A stretch of DNA of 64,000 nt, taken from contig NZ_JAGFMD010000001.1 of assembly GCF_017592825.1 (NCBI RefSeq), positions 62,001-126,000 on the forward strand, written 5' to 3'. Positions within the stretch are counted from its first letter, which is position 1. Each line of letters opens with the position of its first letter. Positions 37,933-46,855 of the stretch are shown here, piece by piece. Source of the stretch: Roseivirga sp. E12 (GTDB lineage: Bacteria > Bacteroidota > Bacteroidia > Cytophagales > Cyclobacteriaceae). The notes below the pieces were generated by a model. That model was not told the origin of the DNA. It searched no databases and saw only the letters and a list, made by a program, of their open reading frames with translations. The position numbers and the translations under genes are program-made.

Positions 37933-39555
37933 ATGAGAATCAATCGGAACAAGTTTGGACTGGTTGCTGCATTGCTGTTCTTAACTCAGATCATCTGGGC
38001 GCAGGACTATAACAATGCCAGTCAATTGGTTCAACGACTTCGTGGATTGGCCAGCTCCTCAAATGCCGCCACCTTGAAGTCCATTACAAAAACATTAGGA
38101 GGCAAAGATGTCTGGATGCTCACCTTGGGTACAGGCGATATGGAGAATAAGCCCGCTATGGCCGTTGTCGGTGGCGTTGAAGGCCAACATCTTTTAGGTG
38201 TAGAAATGGCCGTTCGTTTTGCCGAGGACATTGTCAATAACAATATGAGCGCTTTGGACAATACTACTTACTATGTGTTTCCAAATATGAGCCCTGACGC
38301 CACTGAGCAATACTTTGCTAGCCTCAAGTATGGAAGAAGTGCAAACGCTAAAGACACAGATGACGATCGTGACGGTAGAATGAATGAAGATCCATTCGAA
38401 GACCTCAATGGTGACGGTATGATCACAATGATGCGCGTTGAGGATGCTACTGGCGACTGGATTACTCATCCTGCCGATGATAGGGTAATGATCAAAGCCA
38501 ATAAATCAAAAGGCGAGAAAGGAATGTATCATGTTTTCACCGAAGGTGCAGATAATGATAAGGATGGTGCTTTTAACGAAGATGGAGAAGGTGGAATCTA
38601 CTTTAATAAGAGTATGACTTTCGCATTTGACTACTTCACGCCAGGTTCTGGCGAACATCCAGTTTCTGAATTGGAGAATAGAGCTTTGCTCGATATCCTC
38701 TATACTAAATGGAACATCTATGCTATCATGACTTTCGGTCCTGGGAATAATCTTTCTAGTGCATGGAGATACAATAGAGGCGGAGCTACCAAGAGAGTAG
38801 TGACCAGTGTGCTTAAAGATGATGAGACATTGAATAAGCTAATCTCTGGAAAGTACAACAAGACTGTTGGTACAAAAGACGCACCACCGTCAGTGGAGCC
38901 AGGAGGTAGCTTTAACCAATGGGCATATTTCCACTTTGGTAGAATAAGCTTAAGCACGCCAGGGTGGTGGGCACCAATGGTAAAAGGTGATTCTACCATG
39001 AAAAAGAACAGCGACAAGAATAGGGAGGTGAACTACCTGAGATGGGCTGAGCAAGAAGGCCTCTCGAACTATTTTGCAGACTGGACTGAAATGGATCACC
39101 CAGACTTCCCGGGTATGAAGGTTGAAGTAGGCGGAATCGCTCCTTTTAATATGCTGAACCCTCCAATCTCAATGATTGATGACTTGGCAAGTAAGCATAA
39201 TGAATTCATTATGGAAGTAGCCAAAATGCAGGCAAGTGTTGAGTTGATCAACTTAAGAGCAGAGTCTGTAGGGAAAGGCATGACACGTGTGACGGTCGAT
39301 TTATACAACGGAGGTACATTGCCAACCCATTCTCAAATGGGTAGCCGTTCGCGTTGGCTGAGAAGGCTGAAGGTAGAATTGAAACTGGGTAATGGTCAGG
39401 AGATTGTCTCTGGACGAAAAATTACTTTGATTCCTTCTATCGATGGCGATGCTGCACGTTCAATGACCTGGCTCATCAAGGGTAAGGGTTCAGTTACGAT
39501 CGAAGCTGGAGCTCCGCACATCGGATTTACTTCAACTAATGTTAACCTCAAATAA
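37933..39555 (+). CDS. secreted M14 carboxypeptidase-like protein, catalytic residues lost
   Basis: 540 residues with a signal peptide (KFGLVAALLFLTQIIWAQ). It aligns with the following M14 protein (VWMLTLGT/MWMLQITN, KPAMAVVGG/KPGFYIDGN), yet the zinc motif HxxE is E83-G-Q-H86, the substrate-binding Arg of NPDAR is Thr (SPDAT), the NR pair is KS, and the third zinc His (QSYHNSGG) is replaced in MTFGPGNN. A VEVGG Glu remains. A DxDxDG insert (DTDDDRDGRMNEDPFEDLNG) probably binds calcium. It is either an inactive partner or uses altered metal chemistry. The next gene starts six bases later. Confidence 0.82.
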   Translation: MRINRNKFGLVAALLFLTQIIWAQDYNNASQLVQRLRGLASSSNAATLKSITKTLGGKDVWMLTLGTGDMENKPAMAVVGGVEGQHLLGVEMAVRFAEDIVNNNMSALDNTTYYVFPNMSPDATEQYFASLKYGRSANAKDTDDDRDGRMNEDPFEDLNGDGMITMMRVEDATGDWITHPADDRVMIKANKSKGEKGMYHVFTEGADNDKDGAFNEDGEGGIYFNKSMTFAFDYFTPGSGEHPVSELENRALLDILYTKWNIYAIMTFGPGNNLSSAWRYNRGGATKRVVTSVLKDDETLNKLISGKYNKTVGTKDAPPSVEPGGSFNQWAYFHFGRISLSTPGWWAPMVKGDSTMKKNSDKNREVNYLRWAEQEGLSNYFADWTEMDHPDFPGMKVEVGGIAPFNMLNPPISMIDDLASKHNEFIMEVAKMQASVELINLRAESVGKGMTRVTVDLYNGGTLPTHSQMGSRSRWLRRLKVELKLGNGQEIVSGRKITLIPSIDGDAARSMTWLIKGKGSVTIEAGAPHIGFTSTNVNLK

Positions 39556-39561
39556 GCCGAC

Positions 39562-41301
39562 ATGAAAAAGTATATAAACAAACTCGCTCTATCGATTTGC
39601 TTACTTGGGTTTATAACCCCAGCTTTTGCGCAAAGCGCAGATGAGATATTCAGAGCCGTAGGCTCTCCGCATAATCCTAAGGTTCAGATTAGCTTCAATC
39701 GCTATTATACTGCTGAAGGACATGCAGCATTGACTAAAAAGATTGCTGATGCTCACCCTAACCTCGTAAAGAGGGTTTCAATTGGTAAATCTTATGAAGG
39801 CCGTGATATGTGGATGCTTCAGATTACCAACTTTGAGAAAGGCGAGGCAGATCGTAAACCTGGTTTCTATATTGATGGTAACATTCACTCAAATGAGATC
39901 CAAGGAGCAGAGATATCTATCTATACCGCTTGGTATCTCACAGAGAATTATGGTGATGTGGACTATATCACCAAGATGCTTGATGATCGTATCTTCTATA
40001 TCATTCCAACCATCAATCCTGATGCACGAAATGACTATATGAAGCAACCTAACACGGGTAGTTCTCCGCGTTCTGGAATGATTCCATTAGATGATGATCG
40101 TGATGGTCTTTTCGATGAGGATGCTCCAGATGATCTAGACGGAAACGGCTCTATTACTCAAATGAGAAGGAAGAGTTCTACTGGAAACTTCATTCTTGAT
40201 CCTAAAGATCCACGGAAGATGATTGTTGTAGGTGTCGATGACAATGTACCTGCGAATGTGCAGCGTTATGAGATGCTGGGTCAAGAAGGAATTGACAATG
40301 ACGGTGATGGCCTTGTCAATGAGGACAGAGTAGGTTACTATGACCCGAATAGAGACTGGGCATGGAAATGGCAACCGGATTATATCCAGAGAGGTGCTTA
40401 CAAGTACCCTTTCAGTGTGCCTGAGAATAGAAATGTAGCTGACTTCGTTTTGGCACATCCAAATATCGCAGGCGGACAGAGTTACCATAACTCAGGGGGG
40501 ATGATCCTTCGTGGACCGGGTGCTCAGGAAGATCTATCGACTTATAACCGAGCTGATATCAGAATCTATGACGCCATTGGCCGAAAAGGAGAAAAGATCA
40601 TGCCTGGATATAACTACTTGGTAGTGTATAAAGATTTGTACTCTGTATTTGGTGGTGAGCTAGACTGGATGTATGGTAGTAGAGGTATCTATACTTTCTC
40701 TAATGAGATATTCACTCGTTTTGCTTATTACAAGAACAATGAAGGTGGACAAAACCTGAATTATGATATCGATACTGAGTTGTTGATGGGCGATGCTTTT
40801 GAACCGTGGAAACCTTACAATCATCCAACTTATGGAGAGATTGAAATCGGTGGGTTCAAGAAGAATTTCGGTCGTGCAACACCTGGGTTTATGTTAGAGG
40901 AAGAATTGCATAGAAATATGGCATTCACCCTCTACCACGCTTACCATATGCCGAACTTGAGTATTCCTGAAGTGAAGGAAAAGGACCTAGGTGGTGGATT
41001 GAGAGAGATCACTGCTTATATCCAAAATGATAGGCTTATGCCTACTCATGCATCTCAAGATTTGAAATATAAGATTGAGCGTCCTGACTTTATCAGCATT
41101 TCTGGTGTTGATGTACAAGCAGGAATGGTTGTAGACAATGAGGATAGAGACTTCACGCGAGAGCAGAAGACTGAGCCTCAGAAGCTTAGAATTGACAATA
41201 TTCCAGGTAACTCAATTGTTAAAGTCCGCTGGATTGTTAGCGGAAGAGGCAAGTATACGATTACTGTTGACAGTGCTAAAGGTGGTATTGTAAGCCGATA
41301 G
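39562..41301 (+). CDS. secreted M14 zinc carboxypeptidase
   Basis: 579 residues with a signal peptide (LALSICLLGFITPAFAQ). Active-site residues are visible: H109 and E112 in DGNIHSNE, R156 in NPDAR, N263-R264 in DPNRDW, H309 in QSYHNSGG and the IEIGG Glu. Two acidic inserts (LDDDRDGLFDEDAPDDLDG and IDNDGDGLVNED) look like calcium-binding EF-hand/thrombospondin-3-type loops. It should cleave C-terminal residues from peptides outside the cytoplasm. It is in an operon with the residue-poor paralogue just upstream. No T9SS tail is evident, so the destination is probably periplasm or outer membrane. Confidence 0.88.
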   Translation: MKKYINKLALSICLLGFITPAFAQSADEIFRAVGSPHNPKVQISFNRYYTAEGHAALTKKIADAHPNLVKRVSIGKSYEGRDMWMLQITNFEKGEADRKPGFYIDGNIHSNEIQGAEISIYTAWYLTENYGDVDYITKMLDDRIFYIIPTINPDARNDYMKQPNTGSSPRSGMIPLDDDRDGLFDEDAPDDLDGNGSITQMRRKSSTGNFILDPKDPRKMIVVGVDDNVPANVQRYEMLGQEGIDNDGDGLVNEDRVGYYDPNRDWAWKWQPDYIQRGAYKYPFSVPENRNVADFVLAHPNIAGGQSYHNSGGMILRGPGAQEDLSTYNRADIRIYDAIGRKGEKIMPGYNYLVVYKDLYSVFGGELDWMYGSRGIYTFSNEIFTRFAYYKNNEGGQNLNYDIDTELLMGDAFEPWKPYNHPTYGEIEIGGFKKNFGRATPGFMLEEELHRNMAFTLYHAYHMPNLSIPEVKEKDLGGGLREITAYIQNDRLMPTHASQDLKYKIERPDFISISGVDVQAGMVVDNEDRDFTREQKTEPQKLRIDNIPGNSIVKVRWIVSGRGKYTITVDSAKGGIVSR

Positions 41302-41318
41302 CAGATAAGTAACTAATC

Positions 41319-41356
41319 AAAAAGCCACCCCGATTTTATCGGGGTGGCTTTTTTTT
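41319..41356. terminator. strong terminator between M14 and VOC genes
   Basis: AAAAGCCACCCCGAT pairs with ATCGGGGTGGCTTTT around a TTT loop, with T-runs on both strands; bidirectional for the convergent genes. Confidence 0.92.
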
Positions 41357-41417
41357 ATCGAAGGATTCACTTTTTAACTGAATCCAGAGTACGCTAATCT
41401 GAAAGGGTTATAGTGTT

Positions 41418-41813
41418 TTATAACTTCTCCACCAGTTGAATATTATTCCCGCAGGTATCATTGAATACCGCAAACTTAACAGTTCCCATTTGTGTTGGTT
41501 TAACACTGAATTCAACGTCTAGTTTCGTAAGCCTTTCGTATTCGGAGTCGATATTATCAACATCAAATTGGGTATATGGAAATCCAGCCTCCATTAATGC
41601 GTCTTGAAAGACTTTGCATGGCTCAAAATGGTTGGGAGCTGGCTCCAGCAAGAGCTCTGGGCCATCCTGCCATTCTGGTGAAACGAGTGTAAGCCATCTA
41701 TTACCACCTTCCATCGGTGTGTCAAGTTTCTTGATAAACCCGAGTTTTTCTGTATAGAATTGGAGTGCCTGTTCTTGATCTCTAACCGGGATACTTATAA
41801 GTGTTACCTTCAT
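41418..41813 (-). CDS. VOC (glyoxalase/bleomycin-resistance fold) protein
   Basis: 131 residues. SIPVRDQEQALQFYTEKLGF and the paired half ending VKFAVFNDTCGNNIQLVEKL are typical of the VOC superfamily, which includes glyoxalases, dioxygenases and antibiotic-binding proteins. The typical Glu-based metal site is only partly visible, so enzyme activity is uncertain. It lies 28 bases downstream of an AraC-type gene on the same strand, a common pairing in which the regulator and a VOC protein form a small response unit. Confidence 0.85.
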   Translation of the reverse strand: MKVTLISIPVRDQEQALQFYTEKLGFIKKLDTPMEGGNRWLTLVSPEWQDGPELLLEPAPNHFEPCKVFQDALMEAGFPYTQFDVDNIDSEYERLTKLDVEFSVKPTQMGTVKFAVFNDTCGNNIQLVEKL

Positions 41814-41841
41814 TGTTAATTCAAATTTGTCTATTCAAAGA

Positions 41842-42246
41842 TCAGGAATCATAAACTAAGTCATTTCTCGAAAGTTGCTCTTTTCGAAATTGACTTGGCG
41901 TTTTACCTGTTTTGGTTTTAAAGAGCGCGCTGAAAGAACTCAGGCTTGAGAAACCTACAAAAAAGCAAGCTTCAGTAACTGTGATTCCTTTTGTGAGGTG
42001 CTCTTTAGATTTTTGAATTCGTTTATCTATCAAATGCTGTCTTGGTGTGAGCCCATAATATTTCTTGAACAAGCGTATGAGATGATACTTTGAGATAAAC
42101 CGAACCTTTGACAGGAGGTCTAGATTTAAATCAGTTTCATAATTGCAGTCTATATAGTTTTTAACGTCAATTATGGCATCGATTTGACTCTGGTTTTTGT
42201 AAAGAACCTCATTAAGTCTTTTAAGCTTTCTTTCGTAAAATGTCAT
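41842..42246 (-). CDS. AraC-type DNA-binding protein without sensor domain
   Basis: 134 residues consisting of a short N-terminal helix and an AraC/HTH_18 domain (LDLLSKVRFISKYHLIRLFKKYYG and VTEACFFVGFSSLSSFSALFKTKTG). No ligand-binding domain is present, as in the small SoxS/MarA-like regulators. It is co-directional with the VOC gene 28 bases downstream and probably controls it. Confidence 0.87.
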   Translation of the reverse strand: MTFYERKLKRLNEVLYKNQSQIDAIIDVKNYIDCNYETDLNLDLLSKVRFISKYHLIRLFKKYYGLTPRQHLIDKRIQKSKEHLTKGITVTEACFFVGFSSLSSFSALFKTKTGKTPSQFRKEQLSRNDLVYDS

Positions 42247-42353
42247 TGGTTAATCCGACATAATTATTCCTACACGATCGTATGTAGCAGTTGTCAGTAA
42301 CATCTAAAATAACAAAACTGAATGACTGAGTTGTGGTAATCAACTTTGCAGAA

Positions 42354-42378
42354 CAAAAAAGCCAATCAATGCAGACTG
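42354..42378 (-). terminator. probable terminator of the TPR gene
   Basis: Read leftward, CCAGTC pairs with GATTGG (one G-U) with a bulged C and A/T runs on both sides. It lies just past the TPR stop and upstream of the AraC start. Confidence 0.5.
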
Positions 42379-42462
42379 GTTTTTTTATCTATTAACCTCA
42401 CCTTGGGAGGAGAGAACTGAGGCTTAGATAGCTGATGGATAATTAAATTCTGGATTAAATAA

Positions 42463-42786
42463 TTACTCCATTTCAAACAACAAGTTTTGATGAACCGAAT
42501 TTAACTCTTGAAAGGTCTTTGTATTGTTTTGCGCTTTCGCGAGAGCCATTCCAGTCTCATAGACTTTTAAGGCTTCTTCTTCACGTTCGAATGCTTCTAA
42601 TAGTTGACCAGTTTGGTAGTAGGTGGGGAGATAATCGGCATGCTGGGCTAGTAATTCTTGAAAAATCTTTAAGGCTTCCTCTGGTTTTTCGGAGAGGTAT
42701 TCGCATGCCAAACCATAATGATTAAAGGGATCATTAGGGTCTTCTTCAATATACTTTTTAAGTAAGTCAATTCGGGTTTGATTCAT
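42463..42786 (-). CDS. small TPR protein
   Basis: 107 residues from ATG 42786; a start at 42846 would add 20 residues without family-like features. Two to three TPR-like helical pairs are visible (YIEEDPNDPFNHYGLACEYL, PEEALKIFQELLAQHADYLPTYYQTGQLLEAF, EEEALKVYETGMALAKAQ). Such cytosolic mini-TPR proteins serve as protein-interaction modules. It is divergent from etfBA, and no partner can be named. Confidence 0.75.
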   Translation of the reverse strand: MNQTRIDLLKKYIEEDPNDPFNHYGLACEYLSEKPEEALKIFQELLAQHADYLPTYYQTGQLLEAFEREEEALKVYETGMALAKAQNNTKTFQELNSVHQNLLFEME

Positions 42787-42945
42787 TCGGCCGACTACGT
42801 TTTTATTTACTTGTTTATTGGCTATCTTCGGGGCAAATTTAGGCATCTAGCTTGTCTTTATTCGTCATTTGTCTGATTAACTGCTTTTGGGCAGAACCAG
42901 AGTGACAATCATAGAGTTGATACTAAAATCATTAAATAAGTAAGC

Positions 42946-43683
42946 ATGAACATATTAGTTTGTATCACACATGTTCCTGATACTACTTCACGCATTGCGT
43001 TTACCAATGACAATACCGAGTTCGATAAGAATGGTGTACAGTTTATCATAGGTCCTTATGATGACTACGCGTTGGCAAGAGCTGTAGAGTTGAAAGAGCA
43101 GAACGGAGGGAAAATTACTGTATTGAATGTTGGAGAAGCGGATAGCGATCCAACGATTAGAAAAGCTTTGGCCATTGGAGCCGATGAGGCCATTCGCGTA
43201 AATGCCTTTCCATCGGATTCTTTCTTTGTAGCAAATCAGATTGCTGCAATTGCTAAAGAAGGAGGCTATGACTTGATTTTGATGGGACGCGAGTCGATCG
43301 ATTTCAACGGAGGTATGGTGCATGGTATGGTAGGAGAATTGTTGGGATTACCGTCATTCTCACCTGTGATGCAACTTCAGGTTGAAGGAGGTAATGCTAA
43401 AATTACCAGAGAGATAGAAGGAGGAAAGGAGAAATTAGAAGTTTCACTTCCGTTTGTAGCGGGCTGTCAAGAGCCGATCGCTGAGTGGAAGATTCCTAAC
43501 ATGAGGGGAATTATGTCTGCCAGAACTAAGCCATTGAACGTGGTTGAGCCTTCTGACAATGCTACACATAGTGCGATTTCTGCCTATGAATTGCCGCCAG
43601 CAAAGGGAGCGGTGAAAATGATTGATGCCGACAACGTAAGTGAGTTGGTTGACCTATTGAAAAACGAAGCCAAAGTAATCTAA
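42946..43683 (+). CDS. etfB: electron transfer flavoprotein beta subunit
   Basis: 245 residues. MNILVCITHVPDTTSRI at the N-terminus, ELKEQNGGKITVLNVG and the AMP-binding region near ALAIGADEAIRV (65-76) are typical of EtfB/FixA. With EtfA it carries electrons from acyl-CoA and related dehydrogenases to the quinone pool through Etf-QO. It begins a three-gene rightward run (etfB, etfA, then the bifunctional nuclease-like gene); spacing to etfA is 5 bases. Confidence 0.95.
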   Translation: MNILVCITHVPDTTSRIAFTNDNTEFDKNGVQFIIGPYDDYALARAVELKEQNGGKITVLNVGEADSDPTIRKALAIGADEAIRVNAFPSDSFFVANQIAAIAKEGGYDLILMGRESIDFNGGMVHGMVGELLGLPSFSPVMQLQVEGGNAKITREIEGGKEKLEVSLPFVAGCQEPIAEWKIPNMRGIMSARTKPLNVVEPSDNATHSAISAYELPPAKGAVKMIDADNVSELVDLLKNEAKVI

Positions 43684-43688
43684 GAGAT

Positions 43689-44639
43689 ATGTCAGTTTTA
43701 GTATTTATAGAAACAGAAGACGGAAAGATTAAGAAATCTTCAAGAGAGGCCATCTCTTATGGAGCCGCTTTGGGTGACGTTACAGCTTTGGCACTGGGTA
43801 CAGTGAATGCCGATGAATTGGCAACGGCTGGACAAAATGGTGCTTCCAAAGTACTACACGTTGCAGATGAAAGATTGAATGCAGGATTGATTCAGCCTTA
43901 TGCTGCTGCAATTGCTGCTGCTGCAAGTGAGGCTGGTGCTGATGTAATTGTTACGGCTAAGTCTTCTTTGGCGGATGCCGTAGTCGGAAGAGTGTCTATG
44001 AAATTAGGCGCTTCTCTTGTATCAAATGTCGTTTCATTGCCTGACACTTCTAATGGATTTCAAGTGAAGCGTAGTATTTACACGGGTAAAGCTTTTGCCA
44101 ATGTGAATATGACTACCGATAAGAAGGTATTGGCAATCAAGAAGAACGCGGTCGAGATCAAAGAAGACGGTGGCGCTGCTTCAGTAGAAGCTTTCAGTGT
44201 AAGTCTTGATGATAGCCTATTTGGTACGAAGATCACATCTACAGAAAAAGCAGAAGGTGATGTGTTGTTGCCAGAAGCTGATATTGTGGTATCTGGCGGT
44301 CGTGGTCTTAAAGGACCTGAAAACTGGGGTATTATTGAAGATCTAGCAAAGACTCTAGGCGCTGCTACGGGATGCTCAAAGCCAGTATCAGATATGGATT
44401 GGAGACCTCACCATGAGCACGTTGGACAGACGGGAGTTAAGGTAAGTCCGACACTATATGTTGCAGTTGGTATTTCAGGTGCTATTCAGCACTTGGCAGG
44501 TGTCAATTCTTCTAAGTATATTGTCGTAATTAATAAAGACGAAGAAGCTCCTTTCTTCAAGGCTGCCGATTATGGTATTGTGGGAGACGCTTTCGAAGTC
44601 TTACCTAAATTGAATGAGGCGCTGAAAGCAGCACAATAG
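43689..44639 (+). CDS. etfA: electron transfer flavoprotein alpha subunit
   Basis: 316 residues. The C-terminal FAD-binding domain is clear: VVSGGRGLKGPENW near 200, GCSKPVSDMDWRPHHEHVGQTG near 233 and ISGAIQHLAGVNSSKYIVVIN near 265. It holds the FAD and partners with EtfB. The gene is 5 bases after etfB and 16 bases before the nuclease-like gene. Confidence 0.96.
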   Translation: MSVLVFIETEDGKIKKSSREAISYGAALGDVTALALGTVNADELATAGQNGASKVLHVADERLNAGLIQPYAAAIAAAASEAGADVIVTAKSSLADAVVGRVSMKLGASLVSNVVSLPDTSNGFQVKRSIYTGKAFANVNMTTDKKVLAIKKNAVEIKEDGGAASVEAFSVSLDDSLFGTKITSTEKAEGDVLLPEADIVVSGGRGLKGPENWGIIEDLAKTLGAATGCSKPVSDMDWRPHHEHVGQTGVKVSPTLYVAVGISGAIQHLAGVNSSKYIVVINKDEEAPFFKAADYGIVGDAFEVLPKLNEALKAAQ

Positions 44640-44655
44640 CTTAGATTTTTTAGCA

Positions 44656-45243
44656 TTGAGTAAGGTACAGATTGAAATTCTTGGGCTTTCTTCAAGCCAG
44701 TCCCAAACTACGGGCTCTTTTGCGCTGGTATTAGGTGAGGTCGAAGGAGAAAGAAGACTACCAATTATCATCGGCATGTTTGAGGCGCAGGCGATTGCCC
44801 TTGAAATTGAGAAAATAACACCAAATAGACCCATGACCCACGACTTGTTTAAGTCGTTTGCCCATGGGTTTAACTTTGAAGTGACAGAGATCATTATCTC
44901 CGACCTTAAGGAAGGTGTTTTCTTTGCCAAAATTGTATGTACAGATGGAATCAAGACAATTGAAGTTGATGCGAGACCGTCAGATGCAATTGCAATTGGT
45001 ATTCGTTTTGAAGTACCTTTTTATACGCATGAGACCGTGTTGGCCGAAGCTGGGATCATCTTGACAGATGAGGAAGAGCTGTTGGAGGAGGAGAGTGAAG
45101 AGCCAATATTGGTATCTAAATCTGATGAACGACTTCAGGACTTTTCATTAGAAAAGCTGAATGAGATGTTGGATGAGGCACTTAATGCTGAAGATTATGA
45201 ACGTGCTGCTAAAATCAGAGACGAGATAAATAAAAGAAGTTAA
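44656..45243 (+). CDS. bifunctional nuclease-family (DUF151) protein with UVR motif
   Basis: 195 residues starting at TTG; no nearby ATG fits the family. Residues 1-130 are a BFN/DUF151 domain (RRLPIIIGMFEAQAIALEIE, PMTHDLFKS, VDARPSDAIAIGIRF). The C-terminal 35 residues form a UvrB/UvrC-type coiled motif (LNEMLDEALNAEDYERAAKI). Family members have reported DNase/RNase activity or transcription links in plants and mycobacteria; the role in Bacteroidota is unknown. It follows etfA closely and ends at a terminator. Confidence 0.88.
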   Translation: MSKVQIEILGLSSSQSQTTGSFALVLGEVEGERRLPIIIGMFEAQAIALEIEKITPNRPMTHDLFKSFAHGFNFEVTEIIISDLKEGVFFAKIVCTDGIKTIEVDARPSDAIAIGIRFEVPFYTHETVLAEAGIILTDEEELLEEESEEPILVSKSDERLQDFSLEKLNEMLDEALNAEDYERAAKIRDEINKRS

Positions 45244-45250
45244 TTCAACT

Positions 45251-45287
45251 AAAGCCTTTGTTCAGCCAATGAACAAAGGCTTTTTTA
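45251..45287 (+). terminator. terminator after the etfBA-BFN run
   Basis: 14-bp stem AAAGCCTTTGTTCA with its complement (45270-45283), 5-base loop, then T6. Confidence 0.92.
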
Positions 45288-45300
45288 TGCCTTTAAGAAA

Positions 45301-46608
45301 ATGGATATTATAAGAGCAATCATAGGTCTTTTAGTTCTGGTAGGAATAGCCTACTTACTTTCCGGTAATAAGAAGGCGATTAGCTGGAGACTGGTAGGAG
45401 TGGGTATCGCCATGCAAGTGGTTATAGCCCTTTTGATTGCAGAAGTCCCTTTTGTTAAGAATGTTTTCGACTTCATCAGTCGAGGCTTTGTATCCTTTTT
45501 GAGCTTTGCACTTAATGGTGCTGAGTTCCTTTATGGCGACCTGGCAAAGAATAGTGATGCAGTAGACGGTGTAGGCCATAGCCTTGGTTTCCTGTTTGTT
45601 TTTCAGGCCTTGCCTACAGTAATCTTCTTTTCGGCCATTACGGCTGGACTCTATTATTTAGGAATTCTTCAAAAGATCGTTTATGTATTTGCTTGGGTGA
45701 TGGCCAAGACCATGCGTCTCTCTGGTGCAGAGTCAATGTCGGCTGCTGGTAATGTCTTCTTAGGCCAGACTGAAGCACCTTTATTAGTAAAGCCCTTTAT
45801 TGGTAAAATGACTAAGTCAGAACTCTTGTGTTTAATGACAGGAGGGATGGCGACCATTGCAGGCTCTGTCTTAGGGGCTTATGTTTCATTTCTAGGTGGA
45901 GGTGATCCTGAACAGCAAGCCAAGTTTGCTACTTACCTGTTGAGTGCATCAATCATGAATGCACCTGCAGCTATATTGATGGCTAAGATTTTCCTTCCGG
46001 AAGAGGAGGAAGTGAATAAAGAATTAAAGGTCAGCAAAGACCAGATTGGTGTCAATGTAATTGACGCACTGGCTGGTGGTGCCAGTGATGGTCTTAAACT
46101 GGCTGCTAATATTGGAGCCATGTTATTGGCCTTTATTGCTGTAATCTATTCCGTGAACTGGATTCTGGTCGATGGTATAGGTGCATGGACTGGACTGAAT
46201 GGTTTTGTGGTAGAGTCAACGAATGGTGTTTTTGATGGCTTTAGTTTGCAGTATATTCTAGGCCAGGGCTTTAGAGTCTTTGCTTTCGCAATGGGAGTAG
46301 ACTGGGCCGAAACCCTTCAAGTCGGTAGTTTGATTGGGCAAAAGACAGTGATCAACGAGTTTGTTGCTTACCTAAGTCTTGCTGAAATGAAAGAAGCAGG
46401 TGTACTGAGTGAGAAGGCAATTATCATTTCTACTTATGCCTTATGTGGCTTTGCTAATTTCTCATCTATTGCCATTCAAATAGGAGGGATTGGTAGTTTG
46501 GCACCTTCTCGTCAGGGAGACCTTTCGAAGCTGGGCATGCGTGCTTTAATGGCTGCAACACTGGCCACTATGATGACTGCTACTATTGCCGGGGCTTTGT
46601 TTGGCTAA
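45301..46608 (+). CDS. NupC-type concentrative nucleoside transporter
   Basis: 435 residues with about ten membrane helices. CNT-family motifs: LGQTEAPLLVKPFI near 155, MTGGMATIAGSVLGAYV near 178, SIMNAPAAILMAKI near 217, GQKTVINEFVAYLSL and CGFANFSSIAIQIGGIGSLAP near 380. It imports nucleosides with sodium or proton symport across the inner membrane. Single gene between a terminator and a repeat region. Confidence 0.93.
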   Translation: MDIIRAIIGLLVLVGIAYLLSGNKKAISWRLVGVGIAMQVVIALLIAEVPFVKNVFDFISRGFVSFLSFALNGAEFLYGDLAKNSDAVDGVGHSLGFLFVFQALPTVIFFSAITAGLYYLGILQKIVYVFAWVMAKTMRLSGAESMSAAGNVFLGQTEAPLLVKPFIGKMTKSELLCLMTGGMATIAGSVLGAYVSFLGGGDPEQQAKFATYLLSASIMNAPAAILMAKIFLPEEEEVNKELKVSKDQIGVNVIDALAGGASDGLKLAANIGAMLLAFIAVIYSVNWILVDGIGAWTGLNGFVVESTNGVFDGFSLQYILGQGFRVFAFAMGVDWAETLQVGSLIGQKTVINEFVAYLSLAEMKEAGVLSEKAIIISTYALCGFANFSSIAIQIGGIGSLAPSRQGDLSKLGMRALMAATLATMMTATIAGALFG

Positions 46609-46855
46609 GCTTCTCAAAGAGGAGGACAGCTTCATTCTCAATTGTCCCCCTCTCAGAGGGGGAAGCGCAGCAGGGGGAGGATCAACTCGCGTATTGCCAG
46701 AACTTGTCCATGTTTTTTCCTGCCTAGTGCTCACCTATCTGCCGACAGGCAGGCTTGCAGTGAGTACTGTTCGTATCTAACAAAATTTTATCTGAGGTAG
46801 GTCCGCACTACAAGTGCGAACCAGGGTTGACGGACATTAGCATTTCACAGTGACA
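46609..46855. repeat. intergenic cluster of palindromic elements
   Basis: No gene. A perfect palindrome CCCCCTCT-C-AGAGGGGG is at 46646-46662, a CTGCCGACAGGCAG hairpin at about 46739-46752 is enclosed by CCTGCCT/AGGCAGG-type arms, and a GCACTACAAGTGC inverted repeat is at about 46807-46819. The CCTGCC/GGCAGG arms are shared with the 16.9-17.1 kb stretch. Confidence 0.6.
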
